Below are positions 35,667 to 47,506 of a DNA stretch of 64,000 nucleotides, one piece after another. The position numbers and the translations under genes are program-made. The notes below the pieces were generated by a model, which saw nothing but the letters and a program-made list of their open reading frames with translations, ran no database searches and was not told where the DNA came from. The DNA lies in the NCBI GenBank assembly GCA_014529385.2, contig CM043959.1, forward strand, positions 47,346,428 through 47,410,427. Reading direction: 5' to 3'. This DNA comes from Adiantum capillus-veneris (taxonomy: Eukaryota; Streptophyta; Polypodiopsida; Polypodiales; Pteridaceae). Within the stretch, counting starts at the first letter, position 1, and every line of letters begins with the position of its first letter.

Positions 35667-36676
35667 AGACATCATATGCGTATGATGTCTTTTGTGTCAA
35701 AATGACTTCATATTGGTTGTGCTTGTAGCTGATAGTGTATACATGAGTATCATATGCTTGGATTTGAGTTTGGATACCATTTGGTCAAGTTTTGGCCAGT
35801 TTAGTCCAGTTCCGGCTCTTGGCAAAATTTTGAAAGGGATTTGGATTTTATGATCAAAATTGGATAAAACTTGGTGGTTCACTTTCAAATGGCATGTAGA
35901 TCACTTCTGTTTGGTGGTTGAAGCCCTGAGGTGCCAAAATCACATAGTGAGACATCATACGCGTATGATGTCTTTTAGTGTATTTTTGGACCAAATTTCT
36001 CTATAAGCTTGGATTTGGCTTTAGATAGGCTTATTCAGTGGATTTATGAATTTTGGATAGATTTTGGGCTAAAAATGGCTCTGGAGACATCATACGCGTA
36101 TGATGTCTTTTTCATCAATTTTTCATGGGATTGGTTCTGTGGACTCCCCATGTACTAGTGAAGGACTGTCCCTACTCAAATCTTGGTTTGGACTTGAGTA
36201 TGTTGAATTTGGGCTAAAATAGGCTTTGGATGAAGGATTTTCCCTCAATTGGGCTAATGGGGTGATCCACTTGACCAAATGGTTCCAAACTTCATATGTA
36301 GCATGTATTAGATATATATAATGGATGTATGATGACAAATGAGCAGTTTTGGCTCTGTAAGTGCAAATAGACATCATATGCGTATGATGTTTTTTGTGTC
36401 AAAATGGTGCTTTTTGGTTCCAGATAGCTTATAGATGTGTTAATCAACAATCCTACAAAGTTTCAATGAGTTTGGAGTTATTTTGACAAAATTAGGACCA
36501 AAAATCAATTTTATGGCCTACTTTGCGTCTTTTTGGTTTTCCTTGGGTTTTCTAACTCCAATTCTCATGATACTTGGTTCATAGGATGTGATTAACATGT
36601 GGAATGAGGCTATGCACTCAAATGTTGAAATGGATGTGAAATTCATGCTGTGAGACATCATACGCGTATGATGTCT
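35667..36676. repeat. Five copies of a 24-bp palindrome in a decayed ~284-bp array
   Basis: The half-site AGACATCATACG followed by its own reverse complement occurs at 35667-35690, 35950-35973, 36085-36108, 36369-36392 and 36653-36676. The second, third and fifth are perfect; the other two have one or two changes. Start-to-start distances are 283, 135, 284 and 284 bp. Flanking text such as 'TTTGTGTCAAAATG' recurs weakly, so this is a diverged tandem repeat in which only the palindrome is well kept. It lies 170-1180 bp upstream of the element C ORF. The centre ACGCGT contains the CGCG core bound by plant CAMTA factors (established motif; relevance inferred). Confidence 0.9.
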
Positions 36677-38286
36677 TTTCTTGAAATGTTGGTCTTTTTG
36701 TGCAAAGAATGCTTTGTGCTAGTGCCCTAAGCCCTGATAACTAGTTTTCAACTTAAAAAGTCACCAGTTTAGCTAAAAAGCCCCCTTATAGGCATTTTAG
36801 TCTCCGAAGTCGTCTTTTTGCCTTGGAGTTTAATTTCTTCAACTTTTCTTCTCGAGAGTTGCATTTCCAGCTCATTGGATATGTTGTGAAGCCACCTATT
36901 TGGTTGAACTTGACTTTGGCTCCCCGTTCTCCATCTTTCTCCATTTGGTTGCCCGAAAGCGTCTTTTTCACCATCGGTAAGTGAATCAGCTTTCTTTTGG
37001 GTTTTGCTTGCAAACATAAGTCATCCATGTATATTTGAAGCTGCTTGTGAAGTTTCATGTCATTTGGTCGTCAATTTTAGCCGTTATGCCAAAATGACGC
37101 TTTGTGTGTCCGCAGCCGAATCGGTTGTTCCGACCTACTTTTGGTGATCCAAACCCGGAGATACTCCATGGTTGCATTGCCCTCGATGTTGTTAAGCTTC
37201 CTGAGAAGTTTTGTGTCGTTTCGACAACTTTTTCCTGTTTGCCTCTTGCAGGCTCTGTTGACCTAGGGTTTTTCAAGTCGTTCTTTCTCGAGCTTTGAGT
37301 GTTAGAAACCCATCTTCTATGTTAGGGTAACCCACCTCTAAGTTCTTGCAAGGTTTGGTTAGGCGGTTGTGCCCCTACCTAGAGTTCTTCCCCATTCCCC
37401 GTCTGCTCTTGTTTCTTGGTTTTGGTCAGTTTTCGCGACAAAAGTTAACGATAAGCATCAAAAGCTTATGGCAACGAGTCTACCTCTCATGTCTGGTGTC
37501 CTCTGAGCTCTTGTAGCAGTCGTAGAAGGCGGTAGAAGGTCGGATTCTCCTGTGTGCTCTTTGCTCTCTCCAAGAAGGTAATAGTGGAAATGAGCTTGAA
37601 AGTGATGTGAAAAATACTTAACTTTGGGCTTCCCGGATCACTTGTTACCAAATTTGACATGTGCTCCTATCTCGTCGTGAAATGCACTTTAGGATTTGAA
37701 ATTTCTCAATTTGGACTCCGTTTGACCTATTTCTGAGAAATCTGTCCACTTTGCCAAAATTTTGTCATTTCGGGCTTTCCGCAACTTTTTCAGAATTGTA
37801 CCCAATTTTTACCATGGGTTGCCCTTGTCATTAGGACCATCACCGTCTATTCTTTTCTTTTTTCCGATCTCATTTCACCTGCTTTTTTATTTTTCTTTTA
37901 CTTTTATTAAGAAAATCATAAAAATAAAGGAAAATAGCAAATTGAAGCCAAAAAATTCCAAACATACACGATAAATAGCTGGTAACCCTGTGTATATGAA
38001 TATACACTTATTTGTGATTTCTGGACTTGGATTACCACTTTTTTTCACTTTTTTGCTCCAAAAACACTCTTATTTAGTGATATTTACACGTCTAGAGACC
38101 CAAATTCATCATTTGATCTCTTCTTGTTGCAAAACAAGGTATATAAGGGCATAAATATTATCAATATCCGCAATCAAACATAAAAATTGCAAAATCATGT
38201 AAGACACTGCCCTTGTAATATAATTTTTGTTTTTCTTTGTTTTTGGCGCTTGTAGCTGCTTTGTAACTCCTGTATACCTGTATACC
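36677..38286. other. Noncoding interval, possibly LTR of element E
   Basis: No supported coding sequence. It follows the polypurine tract of E on the minus strand, so its right part (down to roughly 37.3 kb) is likely LTR E. TATATAAGG-like sequence lies at 38141-38151 (plus strand). LTR boundaries cannot be set because no second copy is present. Confidence 0.4.
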
Positions 38287-38303
38287 TCCCCCCCCCTCCT
38301 AGT
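38287..38303 (-). other. Polypurine tract of element E
   Basis: AGGAGGGGGGGGGGAGG on the minus strand, about 20 bp after the stop of the E ORF. The next bases are TATACAGG rather than the usual TG. Confidence 0.65.
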
Positions 38304-38321
38304 CTGAGTCCTCCCGGACGA

Positions 38322-39183
38322 CTATGAAGTGTCTATGGGCGAAGCATTGTAGTTGTTTTGGTCATAAGTTCCCAATGCAATTGCAGAGCGATGATACAAC
38401 AGTCTTTCCAATAAAGCTGCTCTTTGTTTGATTGAAGGATTGGTGGTCGGGTTTTGGGTTGTTTTTGGCACTTCGGTAGTAGAATCAGTAGATGGATTCT
38501 TCTTTACTTTGTTGTTCTTTTTCACAATCCAAATCTGCTTCCGCTTCACTTGTGCTTGCCACAAACTCTTTGCGACCCAAACCTGCTTTGTTCTTTGTGT
38601 TGATTTCCTCGACTTGAAATACCTAGGAGTGTCCGTTGATTGTACTGAAGGGAGTTCCTGTTTACAAATCTTTGGGATCCAAATTTGCTTGCTATAGTTT
38701 TGTGCCGTCATGAACTTCTTTGGAATCCAGATCTGTTTCACTGTCCTTGATTGTCTGGAATCACTATGTTGTCTGGTATTGAAGACTCTGTTTTCCACCT
38801 TTGTGTTCTCTGGCACAACCTTTTTTGGTCTCCATACCAACTTTGACTCCGTTTTTTCCCAAGGTTGAGCTGTTATATTATTGCTTGTCTTCATTATCCA
38901 CTGTTGAGAGTTCCTCGTCGAAGAGTAATCCGGTTGTATAGAAACTTTCAGTTGCCATTGCTTCTTGTTTTTCTCTGGTTGTTGTTTACCTTTGTCTTTG
39001 GATTCGTCCTTTGGAGTTGGCTCTTCTCCTTTGGTGAACTTAACTGATTGACTTTCACCTTCGTATTTGATAAGCACTGATTTAGAACTCCAGTCAATCA
39101 TTGCATTGTATTGCTTCTGCCATGGTTGTCCTAGCAATAATGGTTGTTGTGTAGCTTGGTCTTCAACCACGTAAAACATATGC
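38322..39183 (-). pseudogene. Retropepsin C-terminal half with W-x-x-K repeats, last ORF of element E
   Basis: The minus-strand frame enters with 'FYVVEDQATQQPLLLGQPW' and 'NAMIDWSSKSVLI', the C-terminal half of a gypsy-type aspartic protease ('LLG-x-PW'). The catalytic Asp half is lost at the junction with element D. About 200 residues of polar, Lys/Gln-rich sequence follow, with at least five repeats of the form K-Q-(I/V)-W-x-x-K ('KQIWIPKK', 'KQIWIPKI', 'KQVWVAKS', 'KQIWIVKK', 'SKLVWRPKK'). The ORF ends 19 bp before a polypurine tract. No RT, RH or IN lies between, which suggests a non-autonomous element encoding Gag-protease only, or an internal deletion. The first 14 codons of the open frame (39227-39184) are antisense to element D and are not counted. 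Confidence 0.65.
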
Positions 39184-42100
39184 GGATACAGGAAACAATT
39201 GCGGCTACATTTGCCGATCTCATCCACAAGCAGGTGAAAGAGCTAGCTCGTATGTACCATCAACATTTCCATTTCTTGGCGAAAAGGCCACCAAGGTACA
39301 TGACACCAAATCACGCCATGGCCACCACTTTTACACAAGTTTTGAAGTCAACCACCAGACACAAACTGTGGACCACGCGCAATATGTGTTGACAACATTG
39401 AAGGCCACCAAGAAGGAGGGGAAGATAACATACTTGGGCGCGCCGGAAGTATTGACCAGAATAGCCTATCATGCCATCGGCATGGCTGACAACCTACCGC
39501 CTGCCCCGGATCAGAACACATGGATCTTGGCAGCTCAACCCTCTCCAAGATCTACAAGACCGGGTAAAAGATCATTTAAATCGGGTGACGAATCAGATGA
39601 CAGCTCATCACAGCGGCACAGTAGTGAAATCTCTGACAAACGAAGAAAAAAGAGATAGGAGGGAAGAGATGAAGAGGAAAGTTGTGGCTGCCCACCAAGA
39701 GGAGGCAGCTTAAAAAGCAAGATTTGAAAGAGAAAGATAGGCATATCAGCGCACTAGGCAAGCACAGGGAAAAGACCTAGAAAAGTGGGTACCCACCGGC
39801 TTGAAAGGACTTCGAACAAAAAATCATTCAAGAAAAGAGGCCGAGGATCCCAAGGATCATTTAGAAAGAATGTACCAAGAGGTAGAAGCCTTAAAGTTGA
39901 AAATGGCAAAAGAAGCGGCCAAGAAAGCTGAGGAAACAGCAACTCAAGAGCAAGGACATGCATCTCCCCGACTCAACTCACCGCCACCGGAACAACAGGA
40001 CCGTCCCATGCCTACTCCACCATCATCACCGCTAGTCCAAGAAACCAATGAAGAAGCCAGACCGACAAGGAAAGAGATTCTGAATTCACCCACCAAACAC
40101 AAGCTATAGAGCAAGCTGACCACGCCGAACAACATGAGGAAAAGGGAGCTGAACCAGAACCAGAGCAGACAACCGAGGAAAGTCACAAGCCGGCGGATGA
40201 AACTGATAAAGAGCAAGATATAGAAAAAGAGCAAACCACTACACATGAGGAACAAACCGAGACTGAGAAGTCAGAAGGGCCTGCAACCGTGGAAACGGAA
40301 AGGGTTGAGACCACAACAGTAATTTCCACTCAGCCAGCAACTGCCGAGGTTTCAAAACCTCGGGATGGCCAAGGAAAAGCAACCATCTCTATGGAAACAC
40401 CAACAATAACAACACAGCAAGAAGCAACACAAGAGGCTGCCGGCACATCTCAACTTGCAAGACAGGAGGAGCGGAAGTCCAATGATGAAGTCATTCTACA
40501 AGTAAACGAGTATGCAAGGCAGATGCAAATCATGATGGAGAAACTCCGCTCAACAGCCTTTAACCGCAATATTAAGGCCAAAGAATTAGAAATGGTCATC
40601 GATGCTCTTCAAGGCGAGCTTGACGACAAAATGGTTACAATCACTGATCTCCAAAGACAGGTACAAGAACTCAAAACAGAGGCAGAACAACATCAAATAG
40701 CACGAGACAAACAACAGAAGGAAATGGAGGAGCTAGGTGACCTCCTGACTAAGTTATCTGATGCCTGCAAAGTGAAAGATGCGCAGCTGACAGAAGTGAC
40801 AAAGGAACTTCTTACCACCTCTCTGTCAGCTCAGAAGATTCAAGTACAATTAGATGTAGCAAACGCATCTCTACAATATTCTGAACAACGAATTAATGAT
40901 CAGGCCACTTTCTTGCGGCAATTAAGAGAAAATCCAGCCGTGGCCTCGATCAAGGGAACAGATGAAGTGTACAAGGCTCTTGAAAAGAAAAACAGAGATT
41001 TTGAACTGGAGTTCAAGCTGGAACAGTCACAACGCAGAGACCTGGCACTCATGCGGGTCCAAAGAGAGGAGGAACTCCTTAAGGAAATTGCAGAATTGAA
41101 AAGAATGAATCAACTCCTCAGAGATGGAAAGTCAGATATACAGGAAGAGGCAGGCACTTCAGAGCCACCCCAAGTGGACATCCCCTCGGTCTCATTTGCT
41201 GACTTTGAGACGCAGTCTACAACAAAGCCAAGTGGTGACGAAGACTTTCAGGTCCAAATCACAAATGAAGATACAGTGCCAATGATCCAGCTGTCAAAGG
41301 CTGAAGAGGACACACTAAAAGAGAAGATCACCTTAGAGGCAGATGAGCATTGGAAGGCCGCAATGGATTGGGAGTTGAGAGTTTTACACTCTATCAACGT
41401 CACTCAACTCACTCCCAATCAAATCAATGCTCAATGGCACCAACAATCCATGCCATACCCTCTCATCAAGGTAGAACTCTTACAGGTAAAGGAAAGATTA
41501 TACAAGGATATGCAAGAAGATGGCGCAGATCAAGACCACCCGAAGTGGAGGCTAAGCTGGCTGAACAAGAATCCAAGATACTTGATTCTGTTCACCAGAG
41601 CACCTGCAGCCTTTCAGAAAGATCCCACATTTTGTCATGTACCTCGAGTGAGGACATGGCAAGCACATGAAGCACTGCACAAGAAAAGGCCAACATGGCT
41701 TAATTTTCCCAAGTTGCCAGCTCCAGAGAAGGTCAAGCATCAGAAGAATACATGGTGAAAACCCTAACGAGCGCCATGACATTCTTCAAAAGTCTGCCCG
41801 ATCTCTTCTGTGCCATGCTATATAAAATCTGCCACGGATGCTACTCACATGCATACAGGTCTTCAATGATCTTGAGCATACAGGAGCCCCATGGCTCTCA
41901 TTTTTGGAAGGAAACAAAGGCCTCTGCTATGATTTAAGTGGGCAAACCTCGGAGGAAGTTCTTTATGGATTTTATGTCCGATACATGTTTCTGCCCTCGC
42001 ACAATATGCTAGCTTTTGAGGAGGCATTTTACAGTGGCTTCTTCACCTGGCGAACGAAGATATTTGCACCGGTGATAAGCAACCTCACAACAAGATTTGT

Positions 42101-42251
42101 GGGATACTTAGTAGTGGAACTGAAAAACAGAGTCACCATGCAATTTTTGCAAGTGCCAGAAAAAGAACGCAAAATTAGATACCAAAAGACACTGGAAGCA
42201 CTGAAAGACCACCTCGCCCGCCATCAACCTAAAGATTACTTCAGACCATAA
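39184..42251 (+). pseudogene. Long coiled-coil accessory protein of element D, homologue of the C protein
   Basis: The sequence opens inside the N-terminal domain at a rearrangement breakpoint: 'ATFADLIHKQVKELARMY', then 'KRPPRYMTPNHAMATT' (39286-39333). After a shift come 'YLGAPEVLTRIAYHAIG' (39440-39490), then a charged Lys/Glu/Gln region. An uninterrupted 489-codon frame at 40289-41758 is mostly coiled coil ('LEMVIDALQGELDDKM', 'LEKKNRDFELEFKLEQSQ'). It is followed by 'MDWELRVLHSIN', 'SMPYPLIKVELL', 'WRLSWLNKNPRYLILF' and 'FCHVPRVRTW'. Two more shifts lead to 'FEEAFYSGFFTWRTKIF' and a basic tail ending 'KDYFRP' at 42251. Each landmark has a counterpart, in order, in the 32224-35499 protein. 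The ORF ends 22 bp before a polypurine tract and LTR. The enzyme genes of this element are absent from the window. Confidence 0.8.
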
Positions 42252-42273
42252 AGGTGTGTCAAGGGACGCCACA

Positions 42274-42290
42274 GGCGAGGAGGGGGGGAA
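42274..42290 (+). other. Polypurine tract of element D
   Basis: GGCGAGGAGGGGGGGAA directly before the LTR start TGTTAGTAGC. Confidence 0.85.
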
Positions 42291-42660
42291 TGTTAGTAGC
42301 AAGCTAACGCGGACACCATTTTTTGGAGTTCTCCTTGTAAAACAATTATTATTTTGATAAATCGGGAATATTGTAACTCCTCTTTTCTTGCTAAACCTTG
42401 TAATTAATGAGCCGGGGCTACAAGCTTCCAGATTGTATCAGCCAGTCAATTCCCAGCTTTGGTAGAACTCCAGATTATTACTTTTGACCACCCAAAAACC
42501 TTGGCTAAGATATAAAAGCCAATTTTTGTAAGTTTTTTAGAAGTTTTTGGATAAGAAATACACAGCGTGAGCTAACGGCGCTCACTTCTCTCCTTCTCGC
42601 GCTTCCTACTCCCTCTCCGGTTTTCACATTGCGAATGCATTTGTTGCATTGCAACCATAG
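42291..42660 (+). repeat. 3' LTR of element D (end approximate)
   Basis: Starts TGTTAGTAGCAAGC after the polypurine tract. TATA box GATATAAAAGCC lies at 42509-42520 and transcript-like CT-rich sequence follows near 42590-42620. The right end near 42660 is a guess, as no partner LTR is present. Confidence 0.7.
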
Positions 42661-43559
42661 GTAAGAGCTCTACGCATTGATGTAAGTCATTCACAGTATT
42701 TTGTAGCTTTTGGAGTCGCCGACCCATGGCCTAATTTCATCATAAGTAGGAATTTATGCTTTTAAAATGAAAACTAAGCATAGACGGGGTATTGGGGCAT
42801 CATTGCTAAGCATTTAGATGCATTCTGTGTCGAAAACGACTAGGTCAAAAATCCACTGTTGTTAATAATCGCGATTTTGGAACTTGACCTAAAGTGGGTT
42901 TTGAGGCCATAGGCATGTGTGCTTAGGTCTTATAAACTTGTCCTAGAAGTTTCATTTCGTTTGGATGTCATTTGATGCTATAACGGATGTGAATTGTTTG
43001 CCGATGAGCGATTGGCTTTTGGTGATTTCAGTCACTTGAGTGTAGCTTGAGTTAGATGCGAGTTGTTAGTTGTTTTACAAGAGATTGACAACCTCTTGTA
43101 GCCTCTATGCACTAGTTTAGTCAGCTTCGTCCCATGGTTTGACGAATTAATCGTGGTTCTCGCTAATACTACAATAAGATAGGATGGTGAGGTTAGACAT
43201 GCGTCCCACAACTTGCCATGATTACTGAGAGAGAGAGAGCTAGAAAGATACACTGCTTAGCTTATAACCAAAATCTTTTTTATTTATTTGTTTTTTTTTA
43301 ACAAGAAGGCATGCATACCCTTTCTATACTAGAACATAGATTAAAATCTCAAATGGTACATTGCGTTGTACCAAAGGTAGGACAAATGGCTCATCTGATA
43401 CCAGAACCTCAAAGAAGCGCTCCCCTCCCAGCATAGTGTTGATGGTGTGCTGGTAGTGAGCCTTCTAATCCAGTATTACCTTGATTGATTGTACTCGTAT
43501 CAGAATGTGTGATCTGCCTTGAGGTAGGTTGTATTGACTCATGTGAAGCTTAGAGGTAC
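42661..43559. other. No recognisable gene
   Basis: Sequence downstream of LTR D with short unsupported frames. Part may still belong to the LTR. Confidence 0.4.
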
Positions 43560-44055
43560 TTAGTCATTGTCGAAACTTGTGGGAGAGAGTGATGTCCTTT
43601 CTTGAAACAGACTTAGTAGATCCCTAGTCTCTCTAGTGAGAGCGTGAACATGTTCTTCCATTATCTGTGTTGCAGCATCAGGTGCGACTTGGAAACTGAC
43701 TGTGATAATTACCTCGGTGACTTGAGTTACCCGATTCTCGAAGTAGAATAGTGTTGACTCTCTACTGTGCAAAGGTTCGTCCATGTTGTTGTTGCGGGTT
43801 GGTCGTAGGTTGTTGCCGACATGGTCTCTAACTTCTCCTTCTTCTCCTTGGCACACAAGCTATGTATATCCACTAAATCTGACGTGTTGGTTGTCTTTCC
43901 CACTGCAAATCTATAACCGCTACGCCTAGCACTCGAGCCTTGATGGAGATGCAAAGTTCGTCTAGTTGTGCTTGAAGCTCTTCTTCTTCTGTCATCCAGT
44001 TAGCAAATCCTGCTAAGCATTCATCCATCCACAAAAGGCTAGGGTTTTGAGACAT
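43560..44055 (-). pseudogene. Unrecognised acidic ORF remnant
   Basis: Reading from ATG 44055, 'MSQNPSLLWMDECLAGFANW' is followed by an acidic helix ('TEEEELQAQLDELC'). With two frameshifts it continues into 'NLRPTRNNNMDEPLHS' and 'IMEEHVHALTRETRDLLSLF'. The pieces are consistent with one decayed protein of about 165 residues. I recognise no domain. It may be a Gag-like or small host-gene remnant; both are guesses. Confidence 0.3.
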
Positions 44056-44117
44056 GTGAGTGTGTGTGTATATCTGTGTATGGAAAGAGAGCGAGAGATT
44101 ATTTTTAACTGAAGAAG

Positions 44118-44760
<643 letters not shown>

Positions 44761-45229
44761 TGATAATGAAGGAGGGAGAGGGGAATAATGGAGGAGAGGG
44801 GAGGAAGGGTGATGCCATGGGGAGGCAGTGTGGCCCATTGCACACGCGTGAGCAAGGGAGGGGAGGTGGTTTGGCAGCAGCAATAAAAAGGGAAAAAAAA
44901 GACATTTTTTTTTTGTTTTTACTTTATGATCCCCCAAATGGGGTCGATTCCCGCGGCCTTGGCTTCGAAGGCCGGCTATGATCAATAGTCTCTAAGTGAG
45001 CTTAGAGTGCGGTGCGGCTAACCATGTGTCAATGGAATATGAACAAGAAATAGTGGTGGTATGGCACCACAAAATTGTCATTTCTCATGTAGGAAATGAC
45101 ACTTTTTCTTGCCATATAAACCATTAGATATTTGTGCTAGTAGGCTAGTAGTTAGTGTTAGTAATCACTAAAAGAGGTTAATGACAGTGACAAGATTAGG
45201 ATGGATATTTTGGAGTCTTCTTGTGATCC

Positions 45230-46445
45230 ATAGTCAAATATGTGGTCTATCATTCCAAAGAAGAATGGTGCTTTACATTTTATATAGGATATGCAACCTG
45301 TAAACAAAGTCACAATCAGAAATGTGGGAACAAGACAAGTTGTGGATGAGTTTGTAGAGGCATTTGTAAGAAAGGAAATATATTCTATGGGGGAATCTCT
45401 ACTTAGGGTGTGATCAATTCGAACTAGCTACTAAAAGCACGGACTTGACAACCCTAAGGACTGCTTAAAGTTTGCTAAAGATGTGTACCTTGCCTCAGGG
45501 GAGCAACCAACTCAGCTGTACACATGATGAATGGGATGAATAAGGTCTTACATGAATTTATTCCACAAATTAGAATGCCTTTTCTTGATGATTTGTCTAA
45601 CAAAGGATGTGATGATGATAAAAAAGATGGAGCTTTGGATTTGATGGGTGCCACAAGTTTATGGCATACCACAAACATGATTGTAATAGGATCTTATCTA
45701 GATTGGAGGAAATGCATCTTACATTGTAAGGTCAAAAGTATATCTTTGGACCTAAGGAAGTTTTGATCATGGGACATATGTGTGGACCTTATGATAGAAA
45801 AACTTGTCTAGAAAAGATGGATGCAATTCAGAGAATGAAAGAGACATGTAATAATACTCTTGGGGTGCATGTGTTTTTAATGTTATTTTAATTCCACATT
45901 ATATGTATGTAGCGAGTTCCTTTTATCAATCATCGAGGAACAATAAAAAATTGAGTGGGGTGAAGCACATGTATAAGCTATGAGGAAGTTAGAGGGGTTG
46001 CTACAATCAATACCTATTTTCAAAAAGTGAGTTATGAATGCGTAAGACCTATAATTATGGTAGTAGACACAAGAACTACAAGAATTGCATGGGTGGTAGG
46101 CTTGGATGATGAAGCGGGCCATAGATACGTGGTGACCTTCAGGGCTAAGATTCTTAGTACTTGCCAAAGAAACTATCCATAAGTCAAGAGAGAATTGTGG
46201 GGCATCTTTATAGCATTGAAGTCTAGTAAAGAGAATACTTGATAGAGGCATCTTTGGTTGTTGAAATATATTGACTACCACTTCTTGGGATGTACAAGTT
46301 GTTTAACTCCAGACATTGCTATGCTATAGTGGATTGCCTACATTAAGGCATTTGAATCCTGCGTTCAAGCCAATAGCAAGAAAAGACAATCTTGTGGGAA
46401 AAGATGTACTCCGGACTTGAATTGTGGATGTTACGAGCAAAATTG
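45230..46445 (+). pseudogene. Decayed Ty3/gypsy pol fragment (RT and RNase H), element G lineage
   Basis: Scattered plus-strand frames preserve RT pieces: 'SIIPKKNGALHFI' (about 45245), 'NKVTIRNVGTRQVVDEF' (about 45305), 'MNGMNKVLHEF' and 'RMPFLDDLSNKGC' (45524-45615). The LDD is the catalytic motif. RNase H pieces follow at about 46025-46330 ('VDTRTTRIAWVVG', 'VKRELWGIFIALKSS', 'LVVEI'). It has the same style as the better-preserved copy at 53868-55682. Stops and frameshifts are frequent. No LTR or primer site was recognised around it, so the ends are approximate. Confidence 0.75.
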
Positions 46446-47020
46446 TGAAGTTATTGAAAGTATCAGATAAAATTTTATCGATTGTAAGCTTGAACTAGCA
46501 AGAGTGGTTGTAAACTCATAATACCTCAGTATTAGAAGAATTAAGAGTTTTGGAGAAAAGAGGGGGTTTGGTTGAAATCCACTTCCTTCAGAGTCCCCAA
46601 AACCTTGAATTGCCTTTGTGAATAAATGGGTGGAGCTAACGAAAATAAATTTGCAAGAAATCTAGTTTGAGTGCAAGTACCTCTATATATAGTGGTGCAC
46701 AAATATCTATGTTTAATTTGAGTATACAGATGCTCAGACATGACTGTTTTGCATGCATTTACACGTTTTTTGATGCTTAGATATAATTGTCCTACATGTA
46801 TGTGATCGTTGGGCATGTGTCCCAAGATGTATGATTGGCATGCTATTAATGGCTCACCAATCGTATATAATCGCTTTTGATCAACCCTTGGCATTTTGGG
46901 AGGAATTTGGACTTGATTTTAAAGCTAAAAAGTTTCGACGCTTAAGGTCTCAATATGTTCCTAAGGAAGCACAATGGTATGTATTTTTAATAAGAATTTT
47001 TTAACAAATATTTTTTCATC
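46446..47020. other. No recognisable gene
   Basis: AT-rich sequence with no supported reading frame or repeat. Confidence 0.4.
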
Positions 47021-47440
47021 TTCATGTCATTCCTATGTGAAAATAGAGTACCTAGATGACTATCCGAGTACTCTATTTTTGCATAGAGGCGACACGACAC
47101 CGTATAGAAGAAATATATATATATCAAAATGTTTTCTCATCTCTAAGTAGAATTAGGGCACCTGAATGTCTATTGGAGTGCTCTATTTTTGCATAGAAGC
47201 AACACTACAAAATGTTTTTAGTTGAAGACATTATATATGAAATGTGCAAGTGTTGTGTCGCCTTCATGCAAAAATAGAGCACACAGACATATGTCCGAGT
47301 GCACTATTTTTGCATAGAGAGAACAAGATATGGTGTATATCAAAGATATAGCTATGAAACGTGTTGAGTTGTCTCTATGCAAAAACAGAGCAAGAAAACT
47401 TCTGGGTACTCTATTTTTGCACAAAGGCGATATCTCATCA
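47021..47440. repeat. Array of four related hairpins, period ~115 bp
   Basis: Four inverted repeats share the stem TGCAAAAATAGAG(C/T)AC and its complement, with ~20-27-nt loops. They are centred near 47060, 47167, 47291 and 47400. Outer arm sequence (TGTCGCCT(T/C)) extends several of the stems to about 30 bp. The second copy is the most decayed. There is no coding capacity. Confidence 0.75.
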
Positions 47441-47506
47441 TGATACTGTGCGACTCAATATTGTTAACCTGTTTTCCAAGTATGTTATATTTTAATGTTT
47501 TTTTAA

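Noticed and set aside
35667-36676. Regularly spaced palindromes as a CRISPR array
   Set aside because: Spacings of 135-284 bp, diverged spacers that resemble each other, a plant genome and no cas genes.
38428-38697. Plus-strand frame opposite the W-x-x-K repeats
   Set aside because: It is the complementary shadow of the Lys/Gln/Trp-rich minus-strand protein, giving Phe/Cys-rich translation without family similarity.
39184-39227. First 14 codons of the minus-strand E frame ('MDEIGKCSRNCF') as protease N-terminus
   Set aside because: They are the antisense of element D coding sequence. Protease similarity begins only after the junction.
44930-44990. GGGGTCGATTCCCGC as a tRNA T-arm or SINE B box
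   Set aside because: No A box at the right distance, no cloverleaf and no CCA or acceptor stem could be paired.
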